Shown: positions 37,411-49,536 of the stretch, piece after piece
Position numbering within the stretch: the stretch's first letter is position 1
Layout of the letters: every line of letters starts with the position of its first letter
Origin: Rhizophagus clarus
Lineage: Eukaryota > Glomeromycota > Glomeromycetes > Glomerales > Glomeraceae
DNA length: 64,000 bases
NCBI GenBank assembly: GCA_015698045.1
Contig: BLAL01000281.1
Coordinates: 1-64,000, forward strand
Direction of reading: 5' to 3'
Made by a program: the position numbers and the translations under genes
The notes under the pieces: model-generated
Told to the model about the DNA's origin: nothing
The model's input: the letters and a program-made list of their open reading frames with translations, nothing else
Database searches by the model: none

Positions 37411-39300
37411 TGTTTATGAATAAAAAGTATAGGTTGTAAGTAAAGAAAAAAAAGTTTCTATCGAAAAAGAAGAATATAGTGTAAAAAGGTAAAAAAAATT
37501 CGGATCTATGTAAAAAAAAAAAAATTAAAAGGGAAAGAACTGTATGCGTTGAAAAGATGAATTTTTTTTTTTTGTTTTGAATTGATAAAAGATAATATGT
37601 TATCAGATATATAAATTATATATCAGGTGGTATTTACAAATTAAATTTATATCAAAAATCGTTAGTTTGAAAAAAAAAAGGTTGAAACGCCGAGCAAATG
37701 TTTAAATTTGCAAGTGTTTTTACGTTTCCGAACTTTACAAGAAAATAAAAATTATTTCAATAATATAAAGTACTAAGGTGAAGGTGGCTGCTATTTGGTG
37801 GCACGTAAAAAAAGAGGGAGACGAAGACGCGCGAAAAATAAGGGAGCGTAAAGAAATCGGTATAAAAGTCGCGTTTTTTAGTTTCTTTTATACAAAATAT
37901 AGTGTGGGAAAATAGGATGGCGATGAAAGCTGAAAAAGGCCGGACACAAGAGTAATGTCCCAGAAGAGAAATCAAATGGATTTTTCTTTTGCAGAAGCTG
38001 CACGTCTTTTTTTTTTTTTTTTTTTTTATATATTACTTCTTTTAGGGGAAGTTGAAGTGAAGGGGTGATACGCAAATTCAAACACAATTTAGGGGACAGT
38101 AAATGCCCACTTATTAATTAAATTACCCGATATGAATACTTACATCAAGAGCCTTAATTATTATATGCACGGATAATACTATGACGAATTGTTGATTGGG
38201 GATATGGTGGTTTTGGAAAGAATGCGGGGTATAATAAAAAAAAAAAATAAGATTACGTGAAAGAGTGTCTACAATAAAAAAAAAAAAAAAATAAAAAAAT
38301 ATTTAAAGGATCTGAAAATATTTTAATATTTTTTTACGCGTAATGTATTCTTCGCGTAAATAATAAAAAAAAATGGAAATATTTTGAATAAAGATACTTC
38401 TAATGTACAGAAATTTACAGGAAATAATAAAAATAAAAAAAATAAAAAAAAAAAAAAAAAAAAAAAAAAAATAATAATATAATAATAAAAAAAAAAAAAA
38501 AAAAAAAATAAAGATCTGACCCGACACACACAACTATAAAAAGGAATGTGTGAAGAGCGTTGAATGGACTCTCTAAAAGGACGGGAGAAATAAAAAAGAT
38601 CAAGAAAGGATGCTACTTGTTTTTATTATTGGAAAAAAAAAAAGGAGGAACGACAAATAAAAAAAAAAAAAAAGGTAAGAAAAAAAGGGGAAAAACAAGA
38701 GGCACAGGGAAAAGAAAAAAAAAAAAAAGTCAAAGCAGCATCATGGCAAGGGTTTATAATGGAATTGAGAAGTTGGATCAAGAGATGAGGTCGGAAGTTC
38801 GAATACCATATTTGATCAATAATTCGGGAGATGATAGAGTTGAAGTGGGAAGGAAGAATGAGTTGCATCAATGATAATTGGTGCAATCGTTAAATTTGTT
38901 TATTAGTTCATCTGTTTCCTTTCAAATTATTGTAAACATAAAAGTATATGAGTAGCGTGAAATATTACCTGAATTCCCCTAGATTTTCCTTTGGGCTTTG
39001 TTTGCGATCATTTGTTGCGCAAATATCTTGTAAACAAAATGTGATAAGCATTGTTTATTTTAACCTTCACTTTTTCAGTCATATTTTCACGCTTTTATTT
39101 TATCCATGCACGAACCTCTGGGTTCAAAGCCTTAAATGGGAACTTCTTACACTTCATTTGGTAACGATCCATTCAACACTTTCAAACGATTTTCTTCTTT
39201 AACGCACCCCATTTTTTTAATTTCTTTCTTGGACCCTCCCTCTTTACCTATTTATTTATATTATTATTATTTTAATTTTTTTTTTTTTTTTTTTATTATT
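37411..39300. promoter_or_regulatory. 5' region of the PKA regulatory subunit gene, poly-purine rich
   Basis: This stretch upstream of the minus-strand PKA gene has long A-runs on the plus strand (38440-38510, 38630-38740) equal to T-runs on the sense strand, typical of promoters in this genome. The frames at 37757-38087, 38303-38603 and 38560-38886 run through homopolymers and are not supported as genes. No TATA-type element can be singled out. Confidence 0.3.
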
Positions 39301-41439
39301 ATTTTAAACTAGTATAATTAAATATGTTGAACTTACTGTTGGGAAATTTTTTTTTTTTTTTTTTTTTTCTTTTTTAAAACGGTTTTTTGTTTGGTAATTA
39401 CCGTTTAAGGTTATTAACAGCTGAAAATAACGGTAATTCGTACAGAATATTACAGCTTTTATTACGTATACGGGTTAAAACCTTTCTTTCATTGAAACTA
39501 GAATAGTTTTAGACTCCTTGCAAGAAAATATGAAATGTTTGCAAGACTGTATTTTGTCGCCTGCAGATTTTCTTTTTTTGGATGGATTTCATTTTCATTT
39601 CTTGTGAATTTATGTAGAAAGATGTAGTCAATATGTCACCAAATCTTTAATTTGTTTAAAAAACCATTTAAACTATTGCTAAACTATTTATATATAATTA
39701 ACATACTATTGATATACTTTTTATTCATAAACTTTAAAATTATATTTAGGATTCAAAAGAAAAAATTGTATGATTATAAATGTTGTAATCACATAAGATT
39801 ATTGTTTAACTTTAATTTTACTAATTATGGTAATTGTTAGAATGCCGTTTTTTTTATTTAAAAATTTTAGATTTTGAAAATCATCTTTTTATGCGAGAAA
39901 GACATCCAATTAAAACAAACGAGATTTCTGGAATATAGTAAATAATAAATAATCCATTGTTTTCTTTTCCATGTGTAAATTTTTTGTACTTCAGAAGTTT
40001 CATTATAGAATTTTAAATTTTGATCATTTCATTTTTTTTAATAAAATAAATTAAAAGTTCCTTATTTTGATAATGACGACCAATTATTTACAAAGATCAA
40101 CTTGTGCTTTTATAACCAAAACTCGTGCGTAATAAATTGAAAAATTTTCACGCATGGCGTGAGATATTAAATTAAATTAAAAAAATAAAAACTGTGAAAT
40201 GTTTTGGACAAATTATGAAAATTTGTGATATATTTATTCGTCAGTGCGTCAACCCCCTTTCAATAGAGATGCAACAAAATAAATTATGTTTTGATAATAA
40301 TCACGTGAATCATAAAGCCGGCCATAAACGGTGAACTTTATTACCGAATTCTAGTTAACTCGTGGAAAAAACGTGCTCCAATTTACGGAAAATTTCCATG
40401 CGAGATAAAAAAAAAAAAAATTTGCATTATTTATATTTTGTGCTCTTCTTGTAAAGTATTATAAGTCTTTGTTATTTTTAAATAGATGATTTTTTGTCCT
40501 GTGAAATTCTTTTCTTTTCTTTTTTAACAGGATTTGACACGATATTGAATGTTGTTTCGAGAAATGTGGTCAGTTTAAAGATTTGCCTAAACTTATAATT
40601 ATAATTTTTTTGAACACAAGATTGAATAAAATTGACTAACCTAGTTAATAGTATGACTTGTTAACGTTCCAAGAAATACGCCATTTCACGCGTTTAATAT
40701 TCCAAATGAAGATCATTTAAGTTTAATTCACTAATATTTATAATACAGGTTAAAATACAAGGTTATTTGAACCGCAGTTATCCTGGTTTTTCTCCTGATT
40801 CCTCCTTGTTTATCCATTCAAATGATTTCCTTTTATAATTATATAATAAATATTTGTTAATTAAAACTTATTTTCGGTCTACAAATCACCGAGTTTGTTT
40901 ATAATCATTTCATATCTTGTTTTATTATTACTAATTTTAATTAGTTTATTATCCGAAATTTTCCACTTGTTCAATTCCCATTTTTATACATTTTGGGCCG
41001 ACTTTCTTCTATAAATATACTAAACCACGTGATGATCGATTAAAAAAAAAAAGACGAATCTTTAAATTATTTTCAAAAAAAAAAAAAAAAAAAAAAAGAT
41101 TTAAAAAAATCATCATCTTAATTTATAATAAAATTATGTTATATATATATATATTTATTAATATTTTGACAACAAAACAAAAATTCTCCATTACTAAATT
41201 ATTTGTTATATCATATATATATATATAATATATAATTTGTTTCAATCGTCCAATCATATAGATTTAAATTATCTTAATATAATTGCTAATGTAATTGGCT
41301 CGGAATGTGAGTTTACACGTGACTTTTATATAATGTGATGATTCAAAAAAATTCTCATAAAATTCTTTACGATTTTGCATTCGGCTTAACTCCCGTTTAA
41401 TTATTTCAGTCTTTAATATCAGTTTAATATCTATAAAAA
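39301..41439. other. intergenic region, promoter of CSN2 at its right end
   Basis: There is no credible gene. At 39396-39445 an imperfect inverted repeat pairs GGTAATTACCGTT with AATAACGGTAATT. TCACGTGA lies at 40301-40308, and CACGTGA words lie near 41026 and 41315, the latter about 125 bp before the CSN2 start codon. AT dinucleotide runs are at 41145 and 41217. Confidence 0.4.
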
Positions 41440-43810
41440 ATGTCTGACGATGATTTTATGCTTGAAGACGACGATGAGGACTATAATTTTGATTATGAAG
41501 ACGACGAACAAGAGGAACCTGACGTCGATCTAGAGAATAAATATTATAACGCAAAAGGTACATATTAAAGTAGTTGTAATGTGCTCATTGTTAGAAGGAA
41601 AAGTTTGATATATGATGTAAAAAATCGTTAAAATAGATTCTTTATTAGAAAGAGTCCTTAAATTTTTATTTCTGATTTGAGAAATGTTAAAATAACTTTA
41701 TTCGATTCGATTTCATTCATTAGCACGGAAGGAGGATGATCCTAATGTTGCCATTAAAGAATTTCAGAGTGTGGTGGATACTGAACAAGAGAAAGGTGAT
41801 TGGTAAGTTTTTGGATCTAAAATCATTAACGAATTCATGTTCGAATTTTTATTATGTTAAATATTAATTACTTTACTCAGGGGTTTTAAAGCTCTTAAAC
41901 AAATGGCAAAATTATCTTTTAAAGCGGGAAATTATGAAGCGGTAGATATATATTATGCGAATTTGATTGATCTTATAATAATTCATATTTATTCGGATAT
42001 TAATTTTGATAAATTGTATTTAGACACTTAAATATTATAAACAGCTTCTTTCTTATACAAAGTCTGCTGTGACACGAAATTATAGTGAAAAAAGTATCAA
42101 CAATATATTGGATTTTATCTCCTCCTCTCAAGATATGACTTTCATGGAGGAGTTTTATTCAACAACTTTAAATGCATTAGAAGAAGCTAAAAATGAGGTC
42201 ACTGAAACGTTAAAGTTTATTTCAAATTTTTGATTGTCTTGTTAACATACTTTTCTTTTACAGAGATTATGGGTTAAGACCAACTTGAAATTAGCAAAAC
42301 TTTGGCTTGATCGTAAAGAATATACTCGTCTAAATAAGGTATGGTTATTATTTGCTTGCTTAAATCCTCAACTTTTCTTAAACAATTATTTATGATTTTG
42401 ATTATCCATGATTATCCATGATTATTATGATTAGATTCTGCGTCAGCTTCATACTTCTTGTCAAAAGGATGACGGAACTGATGATCAACGCAAGGGTACA
42501 CATTTATTGGAAATTTTTGCTCTCGAAATTCAAATGTACACAGAAACCAAGAATAATAAAAAATTAAAGGTTTTGTATATTTAATTTTGTATTATAGTAA
42601 GTCACTTATATAATCATCATTACTAAAAAATCTTACTTTATTAGGCATTATATCAACAATGTCTTCATGTCAAATCTGCTATTCCACATCCACGTATAAT
42701 GGGAGTTATTCGAGAATGCGGGGGAAAGATGCATATGGGTGAAAGTGAGCAAATTTTTGTCGAATGATCAAATCTTTTATGTAAATTACTAAATTTTTAA
42801 TTCATTGATTTATCATTCCAGAGGAATGGGATAAAGCTCAAACGGACTTCTTTGAATCTTTTAGAAACTATGATGAAGCGGGAAGTCCTCAACGTATACA
42901 AGTGCTAAAGTAAGCAGATTAAAAGATTAGAGATTAGGGAATTATCTTTTATAATATTTCTACATATTACTGACTTGACCTGTATTTAATTGTAGATACC
43001 TCGTTTTGGCTAACATGTTAACTGAATCGCAAATTAATCCTTTTGATTCCCAAGAGACTAAGCCGTAAGTGATGGAAGCTTTAAAAAAATCCATCTTATA
43101 ACACTTACTAAAGATAATCTGTGCTCAATCTTACAGATACAAAAATGATCCACAAATCGTTGCTATGACAAATCTTGTCAGTGCATATCAGAGAAAAGAA
43201 ATTCGCGAATTCGAAAAAATTCTAAGAGGTTGGTAGCAGTGATATTATATTTGAATATTTATTAAACAGTTTTAAATTTATTTATTTATTTTTTAAAAGA
43301 TAATCGCGCAACTATAATGGATGATCCCTTCATCCGCACATATATTGATGATGTTCTCAAAAATATTCGAACGCAAGTACTGCTTCGTCTCATTAAACCT
43401 TATACACGGATAGAGATTCCATTTGTATCGAAGGTAAAAATTATCTTGAATGTTATACTCGTTATACTAAGTGTACTTGTTAATATCATTCTGTAATTTT
43501 TGTCAATTGTTTTTAGCAACTCAATATACCAGCGCAAGATGTTGAAGATTTGTTGGTTGGTCTTGTCCTTGATAACAAAATTGTTGGACGAATTGATCAA
43601 GTAAATCAACGGCTAGAATTGTATAGACAGTACGTAATAATTATTACTTTAAAAGCTTAGAATTATATAATTATAATGAAGATATAATTTTTTTAACTGT
43701 TTATTATTCACTTTATCAGGTCATCTGATACTCAACGATACAATGCCATTGGTAAATGGTCGAATAATGTGTCCAATTTATACAAGACTTGTATCAATAG
43801 AGTTACATAA
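41440..43810 (+). CDS. csn2: COP9 signalosome complex subunit 2, 442 aa, thirteen exons
   Basis: CSN2 is a PCI-domain scaffold of the COP9 signalosome, which removes NEDD8 from cullins. Exons: 41440-41557, 41724-41802, 41881-41941, 42024-42197, 42264-42338, 42435-42569, 42645-42744, 42822-42909, 42996-43064, 43137-43228, 43300-43433, 43517-43629 and 43720-43810. All introns are GT-AG and the total is 443 codons, the usual length for the family. The protein opens with the typical acidic N-terminus ([20 protein letters not shown]). It keeps family landmarks: [79 protein letters not shown], and the PCI end [20 protein letters not shown]. Nothing is missing, so it is a functional single-copy type gene. 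Confidence 0.96.
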
Positions 43811-44045
43811 TAAAGATCATTTATGGTAAGATGTAAATATCTTCAAACTTTAATAAAACTTCATGTTCACCTATTACATTAACTATATCAAGGAATATCA
43901 TAAAGGTGGATTTAACGATAATATATGAAGTAGATAAATTTAAATGAAACTCATGAGATATAAATGTACATTAGTGAGAATATTTTAATGGGGGGAAAAT
44001 TTGAATCAAAATAAACAGAATAAATTAGTGTTAATGCAACTTATA

Positions 44046-44231
44046 TTATATATCATTTTTATGGCGTCTGCGAACTATAATATCACGCGATTCCTTGACC
44101 AAAATTGATGCGACTTTATCTGTGGTTTCTTGTAAATCTTTTTCAGTGACGCATATATGATAATCATATTCATCTTTTTTCGCTTTAATTATTTCATGAA
44201 AAAGGCCAAAAAATAACTCCACAAAGTACAT
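44046..44231 (-). CDS. short unrecognised minus-strand ORF
   Basis: An open frame of 61 codons, MYFVELFFGLFHEIIKAKKD...KESRDIIVRRRHKNDI, ends 235 bp beyond the CSN2 stop, tail to tail. Codon usage looks coding, with a helical Lys/Glu C-terminal half. Upstream, another frame (ATQFWYFIHISQESDNSEFT, about 44260-44330) also looks coding but ends in TAA just before this ATG. It may therefore be a short two-part gene with an intron I could not define, or a broken gene. The region upstream holds TCACGTGA at 44365, shared with the divergent gene at 44522. Confidence 0.35.
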   Translation of the reverse strand: MYFVELFFGLFHEIIKAKKDEYDYHICVTEKDLQETTDKVASILVKESRDIIVRRRHKNDI

Positions 44232-44364
44232 ATAATGTTATAGCTTTATAGTCTTGCCTTCCTGACTTGGTGTAAATTCACTATTATCGCTTTCTTGAGA
44301 AATATGAATAAAGTACCAAAACTGCGTCGCACATTTAAAAACGCGTAAAATGCGTGATTAAATA

Positions 44365-44372
44365 TCACGTGA
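44365..44372. promoter_or_regulatory. TCACGTGA palindrome in a divergent promoter
   Basis: The site reads ATATCACGTGATAT in full, a 14-bp palindrome, 150 bp upstream of the gene at 44522 and about 130 bp upstream of the minus-strand ORF at 44231. The core CACGTG is the binding site of bHLH factors (Cbf1/USF-like). TGACG-type words (GTTACGTCA) follow. Confidence 0.45.
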
Positions 44373-44521
44373 TATAAACTTTGTTACGTCATTTAAAACA
44401 AAAATACAATATATAAACAATATTTGTTTTTGCAGTACTTTCTCTTGGATAGTCTCTTAAATATTGATTTCTTTTTGACGGTTCAAGGTATTTACGTTCA
44501 ATTTAATTAAACGAGAAAACA

Positions 44522-45613
44522 ATGTCACAAAGAACTTCACTTCGTGGTTCAGATGAACGTAAATATCGTAGTTTATCCTTATCTTATAAAGAACGATATA
44601 ACGATACAAATAAAGAAGATTCTTTTAAACGTCAAGGAAGAGAAACATTACGTGACTTGACAAATAAATATTTGAATCAACCTAATACGATCAAGGCAAA
44701 TGAAAATAAAGCCAATTATAAATCTTTTCGAAAAACAACTTTTGAAAAAGATTTATTAAAATCATCTATACCTACAAAAGATGAAAGAAACGACTATCGC
44801 GTTCAATCAACTCTTGATACAAATAAATTTTTTAATGATTTATCCAAAGAAAAAACGGTATTCCAATCCAAAATCAATAAAAAATCTTATTCCAAAATTG
44901 AAATTGAAAATTATTTTGAAAATATTTATGGAATAAATGGAATTAAAGGAATGGTTGTTGATTTTTATGATCTTGAATCTATTAAAAATAAAAAACCACG
45001 TGTCCCTGAATGGCTTTTAAGAGATAATTCAGAAGAACTTTTTGAAGCAGAATTGCCACCTCAAGATATTACGGTATATAATCTCTGGTTCTTTAGACGT
45101 AAAAATGAAGGATCCCCAGATTTTGTTCAAAAGGGGACCAAACCAATTTCTAAAACTGAGATGATAACACATTTGGAAAAGATTTATAACAATAACAAAT
45201 CTCGTGAAACTCGTGAAAATGACACGAATAAAAGCGGATCAAAGTTGATTCGGTTTATCTTGGATGAATTGAGAAAAGTCAACAATTATACGCTATATAT
45301 TGGAAGTGAAACCCGATATCCCAACAATGTAATGGAAAAAACGCCTAAACTCATCGAGAAACTTGAAAAAATTTTAGAAAGGATTCGTTCTTATAAAAAT
45401 CATTATGAAGAAAATAAATATTTACTTTCTAACGATGGGAAAGCAATTAAGTATGCAAAAGAATTATTAGATGTAGTTTGGATGAATTTTAATGTGAGAA
45501 CTATAGATATCAGCAAGAATCGCGTAATGTTTAGGGAAATATGGGTAAAAGTGAATAAAGAATTGGAAGAAATCATTGGAAAGTATTTCAATAGAAAACG
45601 GTACATACTTTAA
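44522..45613 (+). CDS. unrecognised 363-aa charged protein, single exon
   Basis: I do not recognise this protein. It is intact and without introns. Residues 1-120 are hydrophilic and rich in Lys, Arg, Ser and Asn (MSQRTSLRGSDERKYRSLSL...), probably disordered. Residues about 130-215 look folded (IENYFENIYGINGIKGMVVD, VPEWLLRDNSEELFEAELPP, VYNLWFFRRKNEGSPDF). The C-terminal half is helical (LIRFILDELRKVNNYTLYIG, KLIEKLEKILERIRSYKNHY, WVKVNKELEEIIGKYFNRKR). There is no signal peptide or membrane segment. Only 120 bp separate its stop from the neighbouring convergent minus-strand gene, which is also unrecognised and helical. Confidence 0.75.
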   Translation: MSQRTSLRGSDERKYRSLSLSYKERYNDTNKEDSFKRQGRETLRDLTNKYLNQPNTIKANENKANYKSFRKTTFEKDLLKSSIPTKDERNDYRVQSTLDTNKFFNDLSKEKTVFQSKINKKSYSKIEIENYFENIYGINGIKGMVVDFYDLESIKNKKPRVPEWLLRDNSEELFEAELPPQDITVYNLWFFRRKNEGSPDFVQKGTKPISKTEMITHLEKIYNNNKSRETRENDTNKSGSKLIRFILDELRKVNNYTLYIGSETRYPNNVMEKTPKLIEKLEKILERIRSYKNHYEENKYLLSNDGKAIKYAKELLDVVWMNFNVRTIDISKNRVMFREIWVKVNKELEEIIGKYFNRKRYIL

Positions 45614-45733
45614 TAGTCAAAATAAATAAATTTTTATTACGCGAATTAGGGAAAAAAAAAAATAATGTTTTTTTCTAACTATACAAAATAAATAAATTTA
45701 AAAATACTGTACAAGCATAACACAATAAAAATT

Positions 45734-46255
45734 TTATCTTCCTGGCAGATTTATTTTATTTATACTGACTTGTATTGTTGTTCTTAATTTTGTTAACTCA
45801 AGATTTAAATGATAACAAGTATCCCGAATTTTATCGTTTTCTTCACATCTTTTTTTATCATTATTATATGTCTTCCAAATTTCCTTTAAATCTTCGATAA
45901 CTATTTCAAATTCTCTGTCAGCTTTAATATAAATACCATAATAATTATGGATTTCTTTTATTGTCATCTTAAAATTTTTCAAATGAAAATAAATGTTTTT
46001 TGCTTCTTCAGTTAAAGAAATTAAATTTTTAATTGATTTTAAAATAAAAGAATCGTTCTTTTTCTGTTTAATTTTCAATATTTGAATAAAATAATTAAGA
46101 TAAACAATATAATTTAGTAAATCATAATGAAGTTTATAATTTACATATATGTGATTTTCTATTAATTTATTATCATATTGTTTTCGAAGTTTACTTTCTT
46201 TGGTCTCTTGAGTTATTTGAGAACACCGAAAAAGGATTCGCGGATTAAAATTCAT
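45734..46255 (-). CDS. unrecognised 173-aa helical protein
   Basis: Unrecognised. It is a single intact frame beginning MNFNPRILFRCSQITQETKE and ending QVSINKINLPGR. It is almost entirely predicted helix with heptad-like spacing (YDLLNYIVYLNYFIQILKIK, LKSIKNLISLTEEAKNIYFH, EFEIVIEDLKEIWKTYNNDK), suggesting a helical bundle or coiled coil. It is convergent with the 363-aa gene at 44522. The length and lack of introns resemble small lineage-specific genes. Confidence 0.6.
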   Translation of the reverse strand: MNFNPRILFRCSQITQETKESKLRKQYDNKLIENHIYVNYKLHYDLLNYIVYLNYFIQILKIKQKKNDSFILKSIKNLISLTEEAKNIYFHLKNFKMTIKEIHNYYGIYIKADREFEIVIEDLKEIWKTYNNDKKRCEENDKIRDTCYHLNLELTKLRTTIQVSINKINLPGR

Positions 46256-48368
46256 TTGTAAATATTATAAATGATTCAAGGAATTAAATGTTTGTACGAT
46301 TTGTAATTAAAAAGTGAATATTTTTTTTTTTTTTTTGTCGATGTCAACCTGGACAACGTAATAATATACTTTTATTATGTATTTTTTTTTTTTTTAAAAA
46401 AAAAAAATAAATAAAATTTTTTTTTTTCATCAAAACAAAAACGAGAATTAATGTCTTTTTATATAATATTTTATTTTATTAGATTTAAAATTCACACAAA
46501 ATGTCCAATTAAAGTTAACACAATTCTTACCCTATGTTCCTCAAAAATTCATAAAAAACCAACAAAGATAAAAAATTACGCATTTATGTATTGTTTACAA
46601 AAAGAAATTCCTATTTTCTTTAATTAATATCCAATGAAAACCTTATTTATTTTTGGAAAAATATGTATGATGTTGAAGCGATCATTTTTAGTAAAACTTT
46701 TCAGTGAAACACTTTTAATTTAATTCGTAAAAATTATTCGTTAAAATAAAGATACTTTGTTCAAAGAAAAAAATTTAATTTTGTGTACAGGGGGTTCATA
46801 TATTGAATTTGTGACACCATATTTTCATTATTAGGCGTTTAATAATTTTGTCGATCCTTCGTAAGCCAAAATTCTTGGCTCTCCGTCTAACCGGCTCTAG
46901 ATTATCATTCGTATTTTGTAATGAACATGTTGAACAAAGTAACAACAACAATAATTTATAATTATGGGTATGATAATATCCGCACCTGTGGAGTGTGGAC
47001 GTTTATTTGAATTCCAGGGGTTTGATGAAACCGGGTTCACATCTTTAGAATAATAAGATGTCATTAAGATTGGGTTAAAATTAATATTACTTAATAGCAA
47101 GGTTTGCTCAACGTAGTTTAGCTTTATGTGGTTTAATAATTTGAAGTTACGGCCGGATCATATGAATATTGATTTTTATGATTTCATCAATTTGTTTGCG
47201 TTTAAAAGAAAATGCTTAAAAGAAAGTCTTTAAAGAAATCTCACAAATCGATCCATTGTTCGGGCATACTTGGCAGGTCTCCATTGCAAGGGTAGACTTG
47301 GCATGTTTTCATTGTTAGGGTAAACTTCCATCAAATTGTTATACTGGTTAGTAATTGATAATTTGCACATCAAACGAAGGGATGAAATTATACTATAGAT
47401 GGCTAACTAGTCTTGCCACTAAGGGCAAAATTCGAAACTGGAGAAAATTTCCAAAACTGCGAGAAACTTCCATAGCTTCCATTACTTGGCAAAAACATAT
47501 TTTAATGTCGTTAGCTTTAACATTCAATATCACTATTAATTTATTTCATTCGTTAGGTTCTTCCACTTCATTATTTTCTCTGTACTAATTATACTATCTT
47601 CAATTGGATCTTCTAAAGCATCAATAAACATAGAATCTATTTATTCACCAATTACTATTACCTGTTGTAGTTATACAAGAGGGGAAGGGTTAATAGAAAA
47701 AGGTATACATAATTAAAAAGTAATAATTAGTTTTCATTGTGTTTAAATGAAAGAAATAACAAAAATAATGAGAAAAGATTGTTTACAATTAGATGCATTG
47801 TGTATAAACGTATAAACACGTCTTGGATACGGTCTCTCGTAAAAAATGCATAAATTTAACCACCAATTAAAAATCATGCATGTGACAAATTTAGTTTTGC
47901 CAAGTTTTGAGAAATTTCGATAGTCTTGAAGTGGCTGAAACTGAAACCAAAATGTTTCACAATAAAATATAATCTAATTCCTGTGTCGATCCGTAAACAC
48001 AGAAGGAAGACATTTTTCTTTTGAAAAACCTATTATTATTATTTTGTGAAACACTGACTTTTAACGTCAAAAATGGCTTTCCCGACCTCTTTTCATCTTA
48101 TTAGTGAGAATTACTAAGACTTCTCTTATAAGTTTAAAGTTTTATCGCATCGAAATAGATAATACTGGCTAATTATACGCAGACGGCAAAAGTTTAAGGG
48201 CCGTCATAAGCGAGTGTGAATATGAAGAATTTTACGACAACGATCATTATCATATGAACTCGAAAGTCTTTAGAGCCTTTCTTTTAGTAATGATACTCTT
48301 GCCTAGCCTTCGACCGAAATCTCCAATCGTCCTTTACGTGACACGTTTTTTTGCCATATACATCATTA
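46256..48368. other. intergenic region
   Basis: No gene is supported. T-tracts and A-tracts at 46320-46440 form a potential long AT hairpin, probably upstream of the minus-strand gene at 45734. The frames at 46897-47100 and 47355-47588 have no recognisable motifs. CATTGCAAGGGTAGACTTGG and TCATTGTTAGGGTAAACTTCC at 47280-47330 are a short imperfect duplication. Confidence 0.4.
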
Positions 48369-49039
48369 CCTATTCAAAAGTTTAGGGCCACCTTATTTTT
48401 GATAATATTGTATTATATACGTAATTTTTTTTTTTTTAAAAAAAAAAAAACATTAGGCTGTATTTTCTTAAATAAAAATATAAAATTATTATACTTGCAT
48501 TTATAAATTATAAATTATATAACCTTTTTCTCTTATAATAAGTGATTAATTTTTTTAATCAGAATAGTTATAATAAAATAAGGCTAAATTTTAATAGTTT
48601 AATATCAATTTATGATAAGATTCAAAATTCCGTATTTAATGATGACGACAGTATAACGCATGACATAGTTGAAATTACAAAATCTCGCTAAGCAAGGATT
48701 CGCGTAAAATACTAAACTAAATCAAAGTTCCCTACAATGAAAACCACCCTGCCAAAAAATTTCGTAAAGATTGGATTAGTAGTTATTGAGAAATAAGGTG
48801 TTACGTTACATATTGTAGATCATCAATTATAAAATAAATACTAATCCATCAAAATTCAAGATTTATTATATTGTAACTATTCCGGTTAAAAAGATAAATT
48901 CCTTTTATAAGAAGAAAATAGTTTATATTTTAAATATTAGTATAATAATTTTATGTTTAAGAAATTTTTACATAAAAATTTTCTTAATGTAATTAACAAA
49001 ATATTCTAAAAATAAGGTGGTCCTAAACTTTTGAGTAGG
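48369..49039. mobile_element. 671-bp Tc1/mariner-type MITE
   Basis: A 31-bp terminal inverted repeat (48369-48399 and 49009-49039) matches with two mismatches; it starts CCTATTCAAAAGTTTAGG and continues with CCACCTTATTTT. Both ends are flanked by TA (48367-48368 and 49040-49041). The AAAAGTTT-(G/A)-G-CCACC ending is typical of Tc1-like inverted repeats. The interior is AT-rich and non-coding, so it is non-autonomous. Its ends differ from those of the 3.4-kb Tc1 element at 25985, so another transposase would be needed. Confidence 0.85.
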
Positions 49040-49536
49040 TAGAGTAAATATATAATACTTGGGCGCAATGGGTAATTGCTGCGGAAAATTTGGAATATCA
49101 TTACGGACTTACGGTGCAACATGATGTTCCGATGTTATACTGTATTAATGAATGCATTTAGAATCTTTCAGATTTCTTTTGATAAGAATAGTAACAACAG
49201 ACATTGAATTTTGCCCCGAACCACGATTTCGGCATAAAATGTAATATAACTGACATAATTTATAAAGGTCATATATCATATATCAACAACACCATGTGTT
49301 GCTCAACACCAAAAAAGTGTAGGGCAACGTACCCTTTGTAAATAAATACGTTTAAAAACATAATGGTTCAATATATAAAACAACATAAAACAACACAAAC
49401 ATGGCAAAAAGTAAGCTTTTGTTTTTTTTTATTGTTTAAATATTATTTTATGATTTCTATTTCTTTTATTTTCAACTCTTACTTTTTTTGTCATAAATCA
49501 CAATAGCAATATAAATGCTTATTATTATAACGTCTT

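Noticed and set aside
38303-38886. Several short frames on both strands upstream of the PKA gene
   Set aside because: All cross long A or T runs and have no consistent codon character.
47027-47050. CCGGGTTCACATC looked like a tRNA T-arm
   Set aside because: No matching acceptor, anticodon or D-arm could be folded around it; no tRNA gene was found in the window.
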